Origin: Subdoligranulum variabile
GTDB lineage: Bacteria; Bacillota; Clostridia; Oscillospirales; Ruminococcaceae
NCBI GenBank assembly: GCA_003343905.1
Contig: QAKI01000044.1
Span: 1-64,000, forward strand
Reading direction: 5' to 3'
Length of the DNA: 64,000 nt
Shown: one piece after another, positions 16,901 to 24,108 of the stretch
Position numbering within the stretch: the first letter of the stretch is position 1
How the letters are laid out: every line of letters begins with the position of its first letter
Program-made: the position numbers and the translations under genes
Notes under the pieces: model-generated
Database searches by the model: none
Told to the model about the DNA's origin: nothing
What the model saw: only the letters and a program-made list of their open reading frames with translations

Positions 16901-16996
16901 GATATCGGAAAACTGTTTGTTTATATCGTTGGTTCCACTGGAAAATCCGCTGGTATCTACCGACGTGTCAAAGCTGATCGAGCCGTCATACGCCAT
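13991..16996 (-). CDS. Tape measure protein
   Basis: 1001 residues. Sets tail length and passes with DNA into the cell. The first 320 residues hold the tape-measure N-terminal domain (LDSVVSTAQRITILTGNLGG; GAARGLEQYVQALSRGKFEA). A hydrophobic segment lies near residue 430 (VVLILGAVVAGAVAVYNAV), then a long Glu/Ala/Gln-rich coiled coil. At about 3 bases per residue and 1.5 angstrom per helical residue it would predict a tail near 150 nm. It is the longest phage gene, between the tail assembly chaperone and Dit. Confidence 0.92.
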   Translation of the reverse strand: MAYDGSISFDTSVDTSGFSSGTNDINKQFSDIRKGAESAADGLSQVPDQLDQTASSASRLSDIVKGGGALKLLEKGVDAVTASLDSAIDRYDTMNRFPMMMQQLGYGADEAEAAVQRLSGGIQGLPTTLDSVVSTAQRITILTGNLGGAVDTTLALNNAFLASGSSSDGAARGLEQYVQALSRGKFEAEEWKTMQETMGLALTRVAESFGFAGESAQNELYAALQSGEIRFSQFNDRLVQLNNGLGGFADLAQTSSVGIKTAMTNMGTAMVRGTTTMVEALDEGLSQNKFESIQNVIETSGEVIEDSMNLAAPAIELVASHADVLVVSLGALTVAYGANKAVKAFSAAQKAATAATIAADAAGKVLVPTLKAQTLEETAATGAISLKNFALVAMTGSMNLATVASGLLTAATTALSAAFNALLGPVGVVVLILGAVVAGAVAVYNAVTAESEAFAEQSEILDDMASTQENLAKSEESNAKAADNNLKSIRASADAAGELASELGELSAVETKSASQKQRMGELVDQLNEKYADLCLTYDEEADQLSMNTEQLQAYIEAQQTMEEAAALQERYNELLEEESTIRQNQEELKSKEAEWAAQLEQKIISQGEYNELMQQSSETLAAYATQEQELAEKRAAINTEMAALDTATAQTVITNAQAQQEATRAAAEAEEAEMERRKEALQSYTEAATNMYDTINTKSELSVQQMIENMQQNQETLSAWADNLKALAERGIDQGLLQELRDAGPESAAQVAELCTATDAQLQQLSEVYRAGGQAAANALQTELGLPEVTNSGTELVNKIAEGVSSNTALTTATTQMIDKAVSSAKPKAMSGGQEIGKQLDNGIIAGVNAGKSGVINAMVSAVQEAIAAAQAAAEIHSPSRIMRDLIGLNMMKGWALGLDDGTPLIEDKAAGAVQAMMRAVASSNLHPAQIVATMRARVAANQSHLAVPVGVAAGNGASMPVAQTIVNMTNNFTTHDSLSEAELTDETEAMAERMKWKIP

Positions 16997-17615
16997 GCAA
17001 CCGCCTCCTTTCCAGCTCTGCCTGCGCCTCCAAATACCGCCGCGCTAGGCGCTCGGCCATGCTCTCCACCTTCCGCGGGCGCGCGGCGGCCTTTGCAGGC
17101 AGCGCCACCTGCTTCTGCAGTTTCGCGTAGTGCTCCTGCATCTTTTTGTCTTTGATCCCTTTCAGATCCATGGCGCGCAGCTGCATCCGCTGGGCCATGG
17201 CCGTGCTGTCCGGCAGGTTTTCCAGCAGCGCCAGGAACGCCCACCAGTGCAGGTAAGGGATCTCGATCAGGTCGATCTGGTACGCCTGGCGGAATGCAGC
17301 GTAGATGCAGGATGCGTCCGCGTCATAGGTCAGGTCATAGGCGCGCACGGCCTTTTTCCCGCCCTGCTGCCCGTCCTCCTCAGACGCGGCCTTTCCACGG
17401 CTGTAAAACCACTGCAACCGGTCCACCGCTCGCTCGATGCCGCCCGGCGGCAGCTCGTCAAACAACTGCGAGACGCCCAGCATGGTCTTTTGCACATCGG
17501 TCAGGCCGTCATCATCGAGGATCTGCTCGAAGCGGATCATGTTGCGGTAATCGGCATAGATGGGCACGCCGTCGATGGTTTCCGGCAACCCGCCCTCCAA
17601 CAGCAGGCAGCTCAT
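16986..17615 (-). CDS. Tail assembly protein, Gp15 family
   Basis: 209 residues of the phage Gp15 family found just upstream of tape measure genes in A118-like phages (DDDGLTDVQKTMLGVSQLFD; AFRQAYQIDLIEIPYLHWWA). It plays the part of the second tail chaperone. The ATG overlaps the previous stop as ATGA, so it is translated by coupling; I see no convincing slippery site for a programmed frameshift. Confidence 0.85.
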   Translation of the reverse strand: MSCLLLEGGLPETIDGVPIYADYRNMIRFEQILDDDGLTDVQKTMLGVSQLFDELPPGGIERAVDRLQWFYSRGKAASEEDGQQGGKKAVRAYDLTYDADASCIYAAFRQAYQIDLIEIPYLHWWAFLALLENLPDSTAMAQRMQLRAMDLKGIKDKKMQEHYAKLQKQVALPAKAAARPRKVESMAERLARRYLEAQAELERRRLHGV

Positions 17616-17998
17616 TTTGCTGCCTTACGCCGGGTGGCGCGGTTGGGCTTGTACGCGGCAAGTCGCTGGGCGTACTGTGTGCCCTGGTTGCTGATGGCAT
17701 CGCGCAGGGCGTCCATCACGTCCAGCAGGGTGGACAGGCTGGTCTTGGGGCCGAGCAGTGCGTTGCAGGTCCCGTCGCCAAAGGCCGCGTCGATAAAGTC
17801 GGTCAGCAGCTTGCACTGCACGGCCAGGTGAGCCTGGTACTCCTGCAGCCCCTCTCTCGTCGCCATGGCGGCGGGGTCGGGGTCGGGCGGCAGTGCTGCC
17901 GCGGCTTTCTGCATCGCGGCTTCTGCATCCAGATACCGCTGCATATCAGCGGGGGACGTCACATCAAAATCAATTTCCTTTCCGAGTACAGTGAGCAT
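17612..17998 (-). CDS. Tail assembly chaperone
   Basis: 128 residues, helical (AMQKAAAALPPDPDPAAMAT; LSTLLDVMDALRDAISNQG), with a basic C-terminus. Position between the tail tube gene and Gp15/tape measure marks it as the first tail assembly chaperone. AGGAGG is at 8 bp from the ATG at 17998. Confidence 0.78.
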   Translation of the reverse strand: MLTVLGKEIDFDVTSPADMQRYLDAEAAMQKAAAALPPDPDPAAMATREGLQEYQAHLAVQCKLLTDFIDAAFGDGTCNALLGPKTSLSTLLDVMDALRDAISNQGTQYAQRLAAYKPNRATRRKAAK

Positions 17999-18095
17999 GC
18001 AAATACCTCCTTGCAAGTGTGCGGCCCGCCGGTACTGCCCCGGCAAACTCTTTCGGCCACAGGAAAAGGCGGATCTCTGTGATCCGCCTTGGGAG

Positions 18096-18683
18096 TTACT
18101 TTTTCTTTTCGGGCTGGTTGGGCACGGGCGCGCCGGTCTTGCTCTCGGCTTCGGGTGTGGCAGCCTTGGCAGACTGCCCCTGCACACCGGCCGTTGCGCT
18201 GTAGGTGTACTCCTTCGGCGTACCCTTGGCCGTCAGCGTTGCCGACCAAGTCGCATTGGCTCCGGCCTCGCCGCCTTCGTCGTCCTCCACCGCAATGCTC
18301 AGGGAGCCCTGCTCGCCTTTGCCCGTCAGAATGCAGAAGTAGACATAGGGCTTAATAACTTTCTGCCCCGTGCCATACTTGATGGAATGATCCAGCAGTG
18401 CCTCCTGGAATTCGTCTGCGGCCATGCGGTCGCCCGCGATGGAAAAGGTGCGCTTGGTGCCGGTCTTGGTCTCAGTGGTACCGCTGCGCAGATAGGTGCT
18501 CTCGGCCGTGGTGGCCTCCAGCGCGCCGCTCTGCTCGGTCACACCGCCGTCGGCCACGATGTACTCACCCGGGTCGGCCGCCGTGCCGGAAAAGTCCACA
18601 GCCAGCACATAGTCGCCTGCCGTGACGACGCCTTCAAACTCGGGACTCGGCGTTACGTCTTTCATCAGTTCAGACAGTTTCAT
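18096..18683 (-). CDS. Major tail (tube) protein
   Basis: 195 residues, beta-rich, of the phi13/TP901-type tail tube group (VTPSPEFEGVVTAGDYVLAV; TFSIAGDRMAADEFQEALLD; KPYVYFCILTGKGEQGSLSI), with a charged Pro/Lys tail. Place after the tail terminator and before the chaperones fits. ATG overlaps the upstream stop by 4 bp. Confidence 0.82.
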   Translation of the reverse strand: MKLSELMKDVTPSPEFEGVVTAGDYVLAVDFSGTAADPGEYIVADGGVTEQSGALEATTAESTYLRSGTTETKTGTKRTFSIAGDRMAADEFQEALLDHSIKYGTGQKVIKPYVYFCILTGKGEQGSLSIAVEDDEGGEAGANATWSATLTAKGTPKEYTYSATAGVQGQSAKAATPEAESKTGAPVPNQPEKKK

Positions 18684-19117
18684 CTTCTGGTTCCTTTCTC
18701 AAAATATATAAGGCGGCACTGGATCTGGTACCGCCCCACGTCAGGGGCGGCAGTCATCAGGTAGCCGGTGCTCTGTGCCTCAATGCTCTGTACCGTGCGC
18801 CCCGGCCCCAGGTCGGGGAAGATCCGCTTCCGAGTCTGCTCCTCAAACCAGGCGGCCAGCTGCTCGTACAGGGTGCTGTTTGCGATATTCTGCATAGTAT
18901 CCGGCCCATAGTCCGAGATGCTGCGCAGAACAAATTCGTATTGCCGCAGGCTGCTGCCACTGAAGTACCGCTGGATGATCTGACTGGCGGGCGTGGTGTC
19001 GATGCTGAACGCCACGCTGTGATCCGGCAGCCAGTCCACCCCCAGCCGGTGGTCCCCCAGCAGGGGGCAGGTCAGCAGATACTGGTGCAGCGCCTCGGCG
19101 ATGCTCTTATATTCCAT
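18680..19117 (-). CDS. Tail terminator (Minor_capsid_3 type)
   Basis: 145 residues of the A118-like minor capsid 3 family, third of the connector set that follows the coat protein (YKSIAEALHQYLLTCPLLGD; SGSSLRQYEFVLRSISDYGP). Homologues are sometimes mislabelled as chloramphenicol resistance proteins. Expected to close the tail tube at its head-proximal end. Confidence 0.78.
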   Translation of the reverse strand: MEYKSIAEALHQYLLTCPLLGDHRLGVDWLPDHSVAFSIDTTPASQIIQRYFSGSSLRQYEFVLRSISDYGPDTMQNIANSTLYEQLAAWFEEQTRKRIFPDLGPGRTVQSIEAQSTGYLMTAAPDVGRYQIQCRLIYFEKGTRR

Positions 19118-19535
19118 GGGCTTTTCCTCCGGCCCGCGCGGCTGCTCCGCGCAGGATGTCCGCTTTGTGGTCGATCATAGCGCGCTCAAACCACAGCGCC
19201 CCCGCGCTGGGGTGGGCGCTGGTGTCAAACGTAAACGACACACCGTAGTACAGGCGGTGGGCATAGGGCGCGATGTAGCTGACCTCGCCGGAGCCGATCA
19301 CGGTCCCCAGGTCGCCGCTGCGCATCAGGAAACCGCTCTGCATGGGCACATAGGGGCGGCAGTACCGCAGCACCGCCGCGTCCACGTATTCCTGTACGCT
19401 TTGGAACTGACTGGTGCGCCGTGGCCCAAAGTCCCGGTTCCAGGTAAGGCGGCAGGATATCCTGCCGCCCTTGAACTTGATCTGGACCAGTTTGCCCCGC
19501 GGCGTCTCGATGCGCCGCCCCTTACTGTGCGCCAT
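19107..19535 (-). CDS. Head-tail joining protein (Minor_capsid_2 type)
   Basis: 142 residues in the neck module (VQIKFKGGRISCRLTWNRDF; RMPYVPMQSGFLMR-like region PYVPMQSGFLMRSGDLGTVI). The conserved 'YVP..TGFL..S' pattern is usual for HK97 gp10-like tail completion proteins. The start at 19535 shares its A with the TAA of the gene before it. Confidence 0.78.
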   Translation of the reverse strand: MAHSKGRRIETPRGKLVQIKFKGGRISCRLTWNRDFGPRRTSQFQSVQEYVDAAVLRYCRPYVPMQSGFLMRSGDLGTVIGSGEVSYIAPYAHRLYYGVSFTFDTSAHPSAGALWFERAMIDHKADILRGAAARAGGKAHGI

Positions 19536-19891
19536 TACTTGCCCTCCAGCTTCCAGTGCCACAGCCGCCGCGCGCCGCGGCGGTTGTCCTGCACATGGGT
19601 CAGTACCATGCAGCGCCCCTGGTACTTGCGGGTCAGGGCCGTGCTGCCGGTCACAGTGTCCGCCACCTCGCCGCGCACCAGCACATCACCGGGAGCGGCG
19701 TCGATCTCGGCGTCGGTGTCAATGCGTACCGTGTAGGCGTCGGCAGTCATCAGGCCGTTATCGCTCACGGTGGCCGCCTGGCCACCGTACCAGCTGGCGG
19801 CGGGGTATACCGTCCGGCTCCACACGTCGGACCGGCTGGCCGGGTCGTACCTGCGGTGATAGAGCGTCACGGTCTCGGTGCAGCACAGCAT
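19535..19891 (-). CDS. Head closure/stopper protein (minor capsid type)
   Basis: 118 residues, second of the neck proteins (ETVTLYHRRYDPASRSDVWS; NGLMTADAYTVRIDTDAEID), resembling the minor capsid 1/DUF6751 group that seals the connector. ATG 19891 is preceded by AGGGGG at 10 bp and lies 1 bp past the upstream stop. Confidence 0.72.
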   Translation of the reverse strand: MLCCTETVTLYHRRYDPASRSDVWSRTVYPAASWYGGQAATVSDNGLMTADAYTVRIDTDAEIDAAPGDVLVRGEVADTVTGSTALTRKYQGRCMVLTHVQDNRRGARRLWHWKLEGK

Positions 19892-19892
19892 A

Positions 19893-20264
19893 TCAGCCAC
19901 ACCCCCTGTAGCGCAGCGGGTGCGTGCGGGGCAGGTACAGGTCCGCAGCGGCCTGCAGCTCCGTCTGTTCCTGCGCCGCCAGATCGGCGGCGGTACCCGT
20001 GTAGCTCTCGCTGTAGCCGTCGTTGGCGGCGCTGGCAAGCCCCGGCGTGCGCTCGGCAGCGGCGGTCTGGTAGCGCCCCGCTACCTCGGCCATGGCACAA
20101 GCCGCCATGCGCACCGCGTCATCCACCGGCGCGCCGCGCCGCAGGCGGCCCAGCGTCAGGCGGTCCAGCCAGGCATCGGCCTCCCGCGCTGCGGCGGGCC
20201 ATTGTGCCTCGCTCAGCGCCGTCCCGTGGTAGGTGCCCTGATAGTAGGTATAGTCCGCATACAT
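19893..20264 (-). CDS. Head-tail adaptor
   Basis: 123 residues, helical, directly after the coat gene. The core (AAAREADAWLDRLTLGRLRR; VRMAACAMAEVAGRYQ) has the pattern of gp6/gp15-type connector rings that bind the portal. It is the first of four neck proteins in the standard siphovirus order. Confidence 0.75.
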   Translation of the reverse strand: MYADYTYYQGTYHGTALSEAQWPAAAREADAWLDRLTLGRLRRGAPVDDAVRMAACAMAEVAGRYQTAAAERTPGLASAANDGYSESYTGTAADLAAQEQTELQAAADLYLPRTHPLRYRGCG

Positions 20265-20275
20265 ATGCGCCCTCC

Positions 20276-21181
20276 TTAACCACCAACAGCCACTTCAATG
20301 CGCTTGATGTACAGCGTTTGCGGCTTGGAAACCTTCACACCGTACACCTTGCGGCCCTGTACAGCAGATGCGCCGATATACTTTCCGGAACCACTCAGGT
20401 CCTGCAGATGGGGCGCTACCTGCCACTCCTGTACACGGTGGCACCAGTTGGGATGCCCGGCGATGAACTCGGTGGTGGTCTTTTTGGATGCCACGCGGGT
20501 GGTGGACTCATAGTCCAGATTGGCGCTCTCAAAGACCAGGAAGCCCGCAATCTTGCCCACAGCGCCTTCCTGCACCAGCTCCTGCGCCAGGTCACCCTGC
20601 TTGACGAAGTTGGGGTCCTGCATCAGCACTTCCAGGTATTCGGGGCTGACGATCATCCATCGCTGCCCGTCGTTGGGTACGCCCATGCGGGAGAGCGTGC
20701 GCTTGGCCGCCAGGGCTTCCTTGTAGGCATTGGACGCGGTGCAGGCGGTCTTGCTGGTGGAAACATTGGCAAGCGTACCCGCCTCCACGCTGCCCGAGCC
20801 GGTACCAGCAGCTTCCAGAGCATTGAGGGACTTCTTGTCCATCGACAGGCCCAAAGAGTAGGCCGCGCTGTCCAGCCGTTCCGCCACGATGCCGTCGGGC
20901 ACACTCTCGGCGTCGAAACCGTCGATCAGTTCGTTCACGGCCTCGTCCTGGTCGATGTCCAGGTCCAGATAGGTAGTCGTCCCTGCCTCAGGGTCGATGC
21001 CGTTCGCCTTGTCGTAGTCTTTGACCTCAACCTCGGTGTCACGCACCGGGATCTTGACCTTTCCGGCTTTGGGGTCACCCTCGTGGCGGTTGTTGAAGAT
21101 GTAGTTGTCGCGGGTCACAAGATTGGCGCGCAGCTTCGCGTCCACCATCTTGCTGTAGCGATCCTGATTTGCATGTGCCAT
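20276..21181 (-). CDS. Major capsid protein
   Basis: 301-residue coat protein, expected HK97 fold. Position after the scaffold, high expected expression and sequence (NYIFNNRHEGDPKAGKVKIP near 27-46; NDGQRWMIVSPEYLEVLMQD near 170) fit the P22/A118-type coat group. No N-terminal delta domain is evident, which agrees with a separate scaffold gene. Confidence 0.88.
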   Translation of the reverse strand: MAHANQDRYSKMVDAKLRANLVTRDNYIFNNRHEGDPKAGKVKIPVRDTEVEVKDYDKANGIDPEAGTTTYLDLDIDQDEAVNELIDGFDAESVPDGIVAERLDSAAYSLGLSMDKKSLNALEAAGTGSGSVEAGTLANVSTSKTACTASNAYKEALAAKRTLSRMGVPNDGQRWMIVSPEYLEVLMQDPNFVKQGDLAQELVQEGAVGKIAGFLVFESANLDYESTTRVASKKTTTEFIAGHPNWCHRVQEWQVAPHLQDLSGSGKYIGASAVQGRKVYGVKVSKPQTLYIKRIEVAVGG

Positions 21182-21193
21182 GTTTTTTCCTCC

Positions 21194-21760
21194 TCAGAAT
21201 TTCAGGTTGGGGTTGAGCGCGGCAAAGGCGGTTTCCACGCCGTCGTCCGTCTTGTCGGCACGGCTGACCGTCCCGCTGCCGGTCCCGGCAGCGTAGGGCG
21301 GCGGGGTCTCGGCGGACTCGAACAGATACCCACTGTCCTTCTGCAGCGAGGCCAGCGCCGCGCCGATGTCCTTGTCCTGGTCCTTGCTGCTGCGCAGGGT
21401 CTCCACGTCCAGCAGCGCCTTGATGGCCTTGGCGTTGCGCCCATGGGCCTTGCTGATCGCGCCGTCCAGCTTGGCGTCAAACTGCACGGCGGCCACGCGG
21501 GCATCGGCGTCCTTCTGGGCCTGTTCGGCCTTGGCCTGCCAGTCGGCAGCTGACTGCCGGATCGCGTCGATGTCCATCTCCTTGTACCCGGCGATAGCCT
21601 TGCTGGCTTCGGCCAGCTGGGCCTCGGCAGCCTTCTTGGCCTCATTCGCAGCATTGAAATCAGCCTTAGCCACAAAGCCCTTGCCGATCTCCGCGCTGAT
21701 CTTCTTGTCGATGTCCTCGGTCCAACTGTCACCGAGGATGTTCTTCAGCCATTCGAGCAT
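21194..21760 (-). CDS. Scaffolding protein (phage GP20 family)
   Basis: 188 residues with the GP20/minor structural family layout: short start (MLEWLKNILGDSWTEDID), a long Ala/Lys/Glu coiled coil (about 35-100) and a C-terminal tail (VETAFAALNPNLKF). It guides capsid assembly and is then removed. It lies directly upstream of the coat gene. Confidence 0.85.
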   Translation of the reverse strand: MLEWLKNILGDSWTEDIDKKISAEIGKGFVAKADFNAANEAKKAAEAQLAEASKAIAGYKEMDIDAIRQSAADWQAKAEQAQKDADARVAAVQFDAKLDGAISKAHGRNAKAIKALLDVETLRSSKDQDKDIGAALASLQKDSGYLFESAETPPPYAAGTGSGTVSRADKTDDGVETAFAALNPNLKF

Positions 21761-21770
21761 AAGCTCCTCC

Positions 21771-22049
21771 TTATGTTTTTTGGTTGGTACGGGCAGCTTT
21801 CCTTTTTCTCCGGCCAGTCCCGGTATTGCTGCGCCCCGGTTCGTCCCCCGGGGCTGGGGTATGACAAAAGCCCCTTGCAGGGCCTTGTCTGCGGTGTTTC
21901 AGTTTGTCGCGGGGGCGGGCACGGTGCGGGTGCGGCCTGCAGCGGGGCGCAGCATGCACCCTGCCCCTGGCGGGCTGTACCTTCAACCGCACGTGGCCTT
22001 GTTTACTATGCGGGTAATAGGTGCCGTATTGTTCGATCACTTCAAGCAT
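21771..22049 (-). CDS. Small basic hypothetical protein
   Basis: 92 residues, starting MLEVIEQYGTYYPHSK and then very rich in Arg, Pro, His and Gly. GGGAGGACGC stands before the ATG, which is strong support for translation. No family is recognised, and the C-terminal half has the look of low-complexity coding. Located between the putative immunity gene and the scaffold gene. Confidence 0.5.
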   Translation of the reverse strand: MLEVIEQYGTYYPHSKQGHVRLKVQPARGRVHAAPRCRPHPHRARPRDKLKHRRQGPARGFCHTPAPGDEPGRSNTGTGRRKRKAARTNQKT

Positions 22050-22118
22050 GCGTCCTCCCAAATTTGAGCACGAAAAAAGCACCCCTAAAACGGGGTGCAA
22101 ATGGTGTTTGAATTGTGT

Positions 22119-22439
22119 TTACAATGGCTTTGCGTCCTTCATCCAACGCTTTATGCGTTCATTGTGTTCTGCCACCAACTCTTCCAATGGACGCGGCGGC
22201 GGTTTACTGGGGTCAAAGGCGATTCGTTCATCCTCCTCGGTCCAGTTGCCGGATGCTTTCAGTAGATCCATAGACATGGTAGCATCACTGCGGGCGGGGT
22301 CTGCAATCCAGTCAAAGTATAACGGTTCAGGGTCATCCTCTGTATATGGCCACGCGGCGGCAATATCCGCCCGCCACTCTGCCAGTTCTTCCTCTGTCGG
22401 CGGATTATTCTTGAAATACGAGTCCATACTTCGCACCAT
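22119..22439 (-). CDS. Acidic protein after the minor capsid gene; candidate immunity protein
   Basis: About 106 residues from ATG 22439, or 102 from ATG 22427; both are possible. Acidic in its middle (EEELAEWRADIAAAWPYTED) and ends KDAKPL. It overlaps the 3' end of the minor capsid gene. In phages whose MuF-like minor capsid protein carries a toxin-like C-terminus, the next gene often encodes the matching immunity protein; size, charge and overlap fit that, but no family is recognised. Confidence 0.6.
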   Translation of the reverse strand: MVRSMDSYFKNNPPTEEELAEWRADIAAAWPYTEDDPEPLYFDWIADPARSDATMSMDLLKASGNWTEEDERIAFDPSKPPPRPLEELVAEHNERIKRWMKDAKPL

Positions 22440-24102
22440 CCCTTCGCAACTCCTCGGCAAACGCGATCCGCTGGGCCAAAGCCGCTTCCAAATCATCGGT
22501 GTTGCCCTTGTACAGCGGATATTTTCTCTCAAGCGATTGGAACCACTTCTGCGCTTGCTTCTGATTATATCCGTACACCTTTTCGCAGGTGTACAGGGCA
22601 CCGGCATGTCCCACAGCTCCTATACCCTGCATGTTAGGGTGCCGGATAAGCCGCTGGACGTCCTCTGGGCTCAGTATATCATTGCTGGCATGGTTATGTA
22701 AAGAGTAGTAGGGCACCGAAAGTTCCGGGGAGGCCACTTTCATTTCGCCGCTTAGCCCGATGGTGTACCGGGCGTGCCCATCCGCCGTAAAGTCCACGAC
22801 GGCCTCGGTTCCCAGCTCCCTGTGCTCTACCCGGCGCAGCACCTCCTTGGCATACCCCTGCGCCTGTTCGTTTGCCTTGTTGCTCAGCCCCCGGAAGAAT
22901 GGTTTCGGTACCGCCTGCAGCCGTTTTTCCGTTACGCTGTACAGAGTATGGCCCTGTATCTGCACGTCAGATACCTTGCTGCGCCGGTACGTCCACACAG
23001 CCTTGCTGGATTGGCTTCGGCCAAAGCCCGCCGTGTACAGCCGCTCTGTGCGGGTACGCCGCCCAGTGGCGCGGCAGAACCGGCTGTACTCGCTCTGCAG
23101 CACCCGCAGCCGGATCTGGTTCTTCTGCAGATCGGCGCTGCCGCTCTCTTCGTCCATCAGCACCTGCCGCCGCATCCGGCGGATGGCATTTTCCAGCGTT
23201 GCCTGCTCCTGCCCGGCCCCGTACAGCGTGTAGGGCTTGCCGTTGTAAGTCACACCCGCCTCGTTGTCGGCGGCCATCTGCGCCAGTTCTGCTTCGCTGT
23301 ACACCGGCTTGTCCACGCCGATCAGCACGGGGTCCGCCACGTGGCGGCAGTTCAGCCGCCCGATGGGCCGCTGCAGGCTGGCGTTGAGGGCTTCAAACTC
23401 TTCGTCTGTGTACTGCCGCCCCTGGATGGGCTCATGGTCCGGCGCACAGGCGGCGTGGGCGCTGATTTCCCACCCGTCGCACCCCATCCTGTCATGGTTC
23501 TGCTGCTGGATCGCGTTGTCCAGCGCGCCCATCTGGTCCATCAGGTAGCGGCGGCAAGCGTACTCGATGCCCACGCTGCGGCCATTCTTTTGCTCAATGG
23601 TGCGCAGCCCGCGCCGGGCCAGCGGCCCCACGGCCCGGCGGATGGCGGTGTTCAGGTCCAGCGCGCCTGTCGCCGTCTGACGAAAAGCAAAGTCCAGCGC
23701 CCTGGCATAGGCATCCTGCAGGGGGACCGTTTTGCCGTCGGGGGCCGTCGCCCAAAGATCCTTCAGCTGCTCGGCGGTGCGGCTCTTCATGATTTCGGCA
23801 TAGCCCTCGGTCAGCTGCTGCAGGTAAGCGTCATCCTCAAACCGGGCTGATGCGTCCACCACATAGTCCAGCAGCGCGTCGATAACTTCCTCGCTGATTT
23901 CAGTCTGCCGGGCAATGGCCTGGGCAATGGCGCGTCTGCTCTCGCCCAGCGCCTGGGCGCGGTAGATCTCATATTCGGCGGTGTCGGTGATGGCCCCGGC
24001 CTTCTTGATCCTGCGGCTGATATCCTTCAGCAGTTCGTTGATGATCGGCTCGGTCAGCGCCAGCGCCGCATCGTTCAGCCCGTCCCGCTGCTCCTGCGTC
24101 AT
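22405..24102 (-). CDS. Phage minor capsid protein with a metal-site (JAB-like) C-terminal domain
   Basis: 565 residues. The first 350 form an A118-type minor capsid protein 2 (hallmark region about 200-255: HAACAPDHEPIQGRQYT and RPIGRLNCRH), located inside the head near the portal. From about 375 a separate domain follows. At 469-481 it has HNH, then Ser478 and Asp481, with Glu453/Glu460 upstream and IGAVGHAGALYTCEK after; this resembles the E...HxH...SxxD zinc site of JAB/JAMM peptidases, though the gap between HxH and Ser is six residues rather than seven. Such C-terminal additions are known in MuF-type phage polymorphic toxins. Capsid role is firm; toxin role is an inference. Confidence 0.82.
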   Translation of the reverse strand: MTQEQRDGLNDAALALTEPIINELLKDISRRIKKAGAITDTAEYEIYRAQALGESRRAIAQAIARQTEISEEVIDALLDYVVDASARFEDDAYLQQLTEGYAEIMKSRTAEQLKDLWATAPDGKTVPLQDAYARALDFAFRQTATGALDLNTAIRRAVGPLARRGLRTIEQKNGRSVGIEYACRRYLMDQMGALDNAIQQQNHDRMGCDGWEISAHAACAPDHEPIQGRQYTDEEFEALNASLQRPIGRLNCRHVADPVLIGVDKPVYSEAELAQMAADNEAGVTYNGKPYTLYGAGQEQATLENAIRRMRRQVLMDEESGSADLQKNQIRLRVLQSEYSRFCRATGRRTRTERLYTAGFGRSQSSKAVWTYRRSKVSDVQIQGHTLYSVTEKRLQAVPKPFFRGLSNKANEQAQGYAKEVLRRVEHRELGTEAVVDFTADGHARYTIGLSGEMKVASPELSVPYYSLHNHASNDILSPEDVQRLIRHPNMQGIGAVGHAGALYTCEKVYGYNQKQAQKWFQSLERKYPLYKGNTDDLEAALAQRIAFAEELRRDGAKYGLVFQE

Positions 24103-24108
24103 GGGGCG

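Noticed and set aside
17600..17620. Programmed frameshift between the two tail chaperone genes
   Set aside because: There is no X-XXY-YYZ slippery heptamer; the ATGA overlap is enough for coupled re-initiation.
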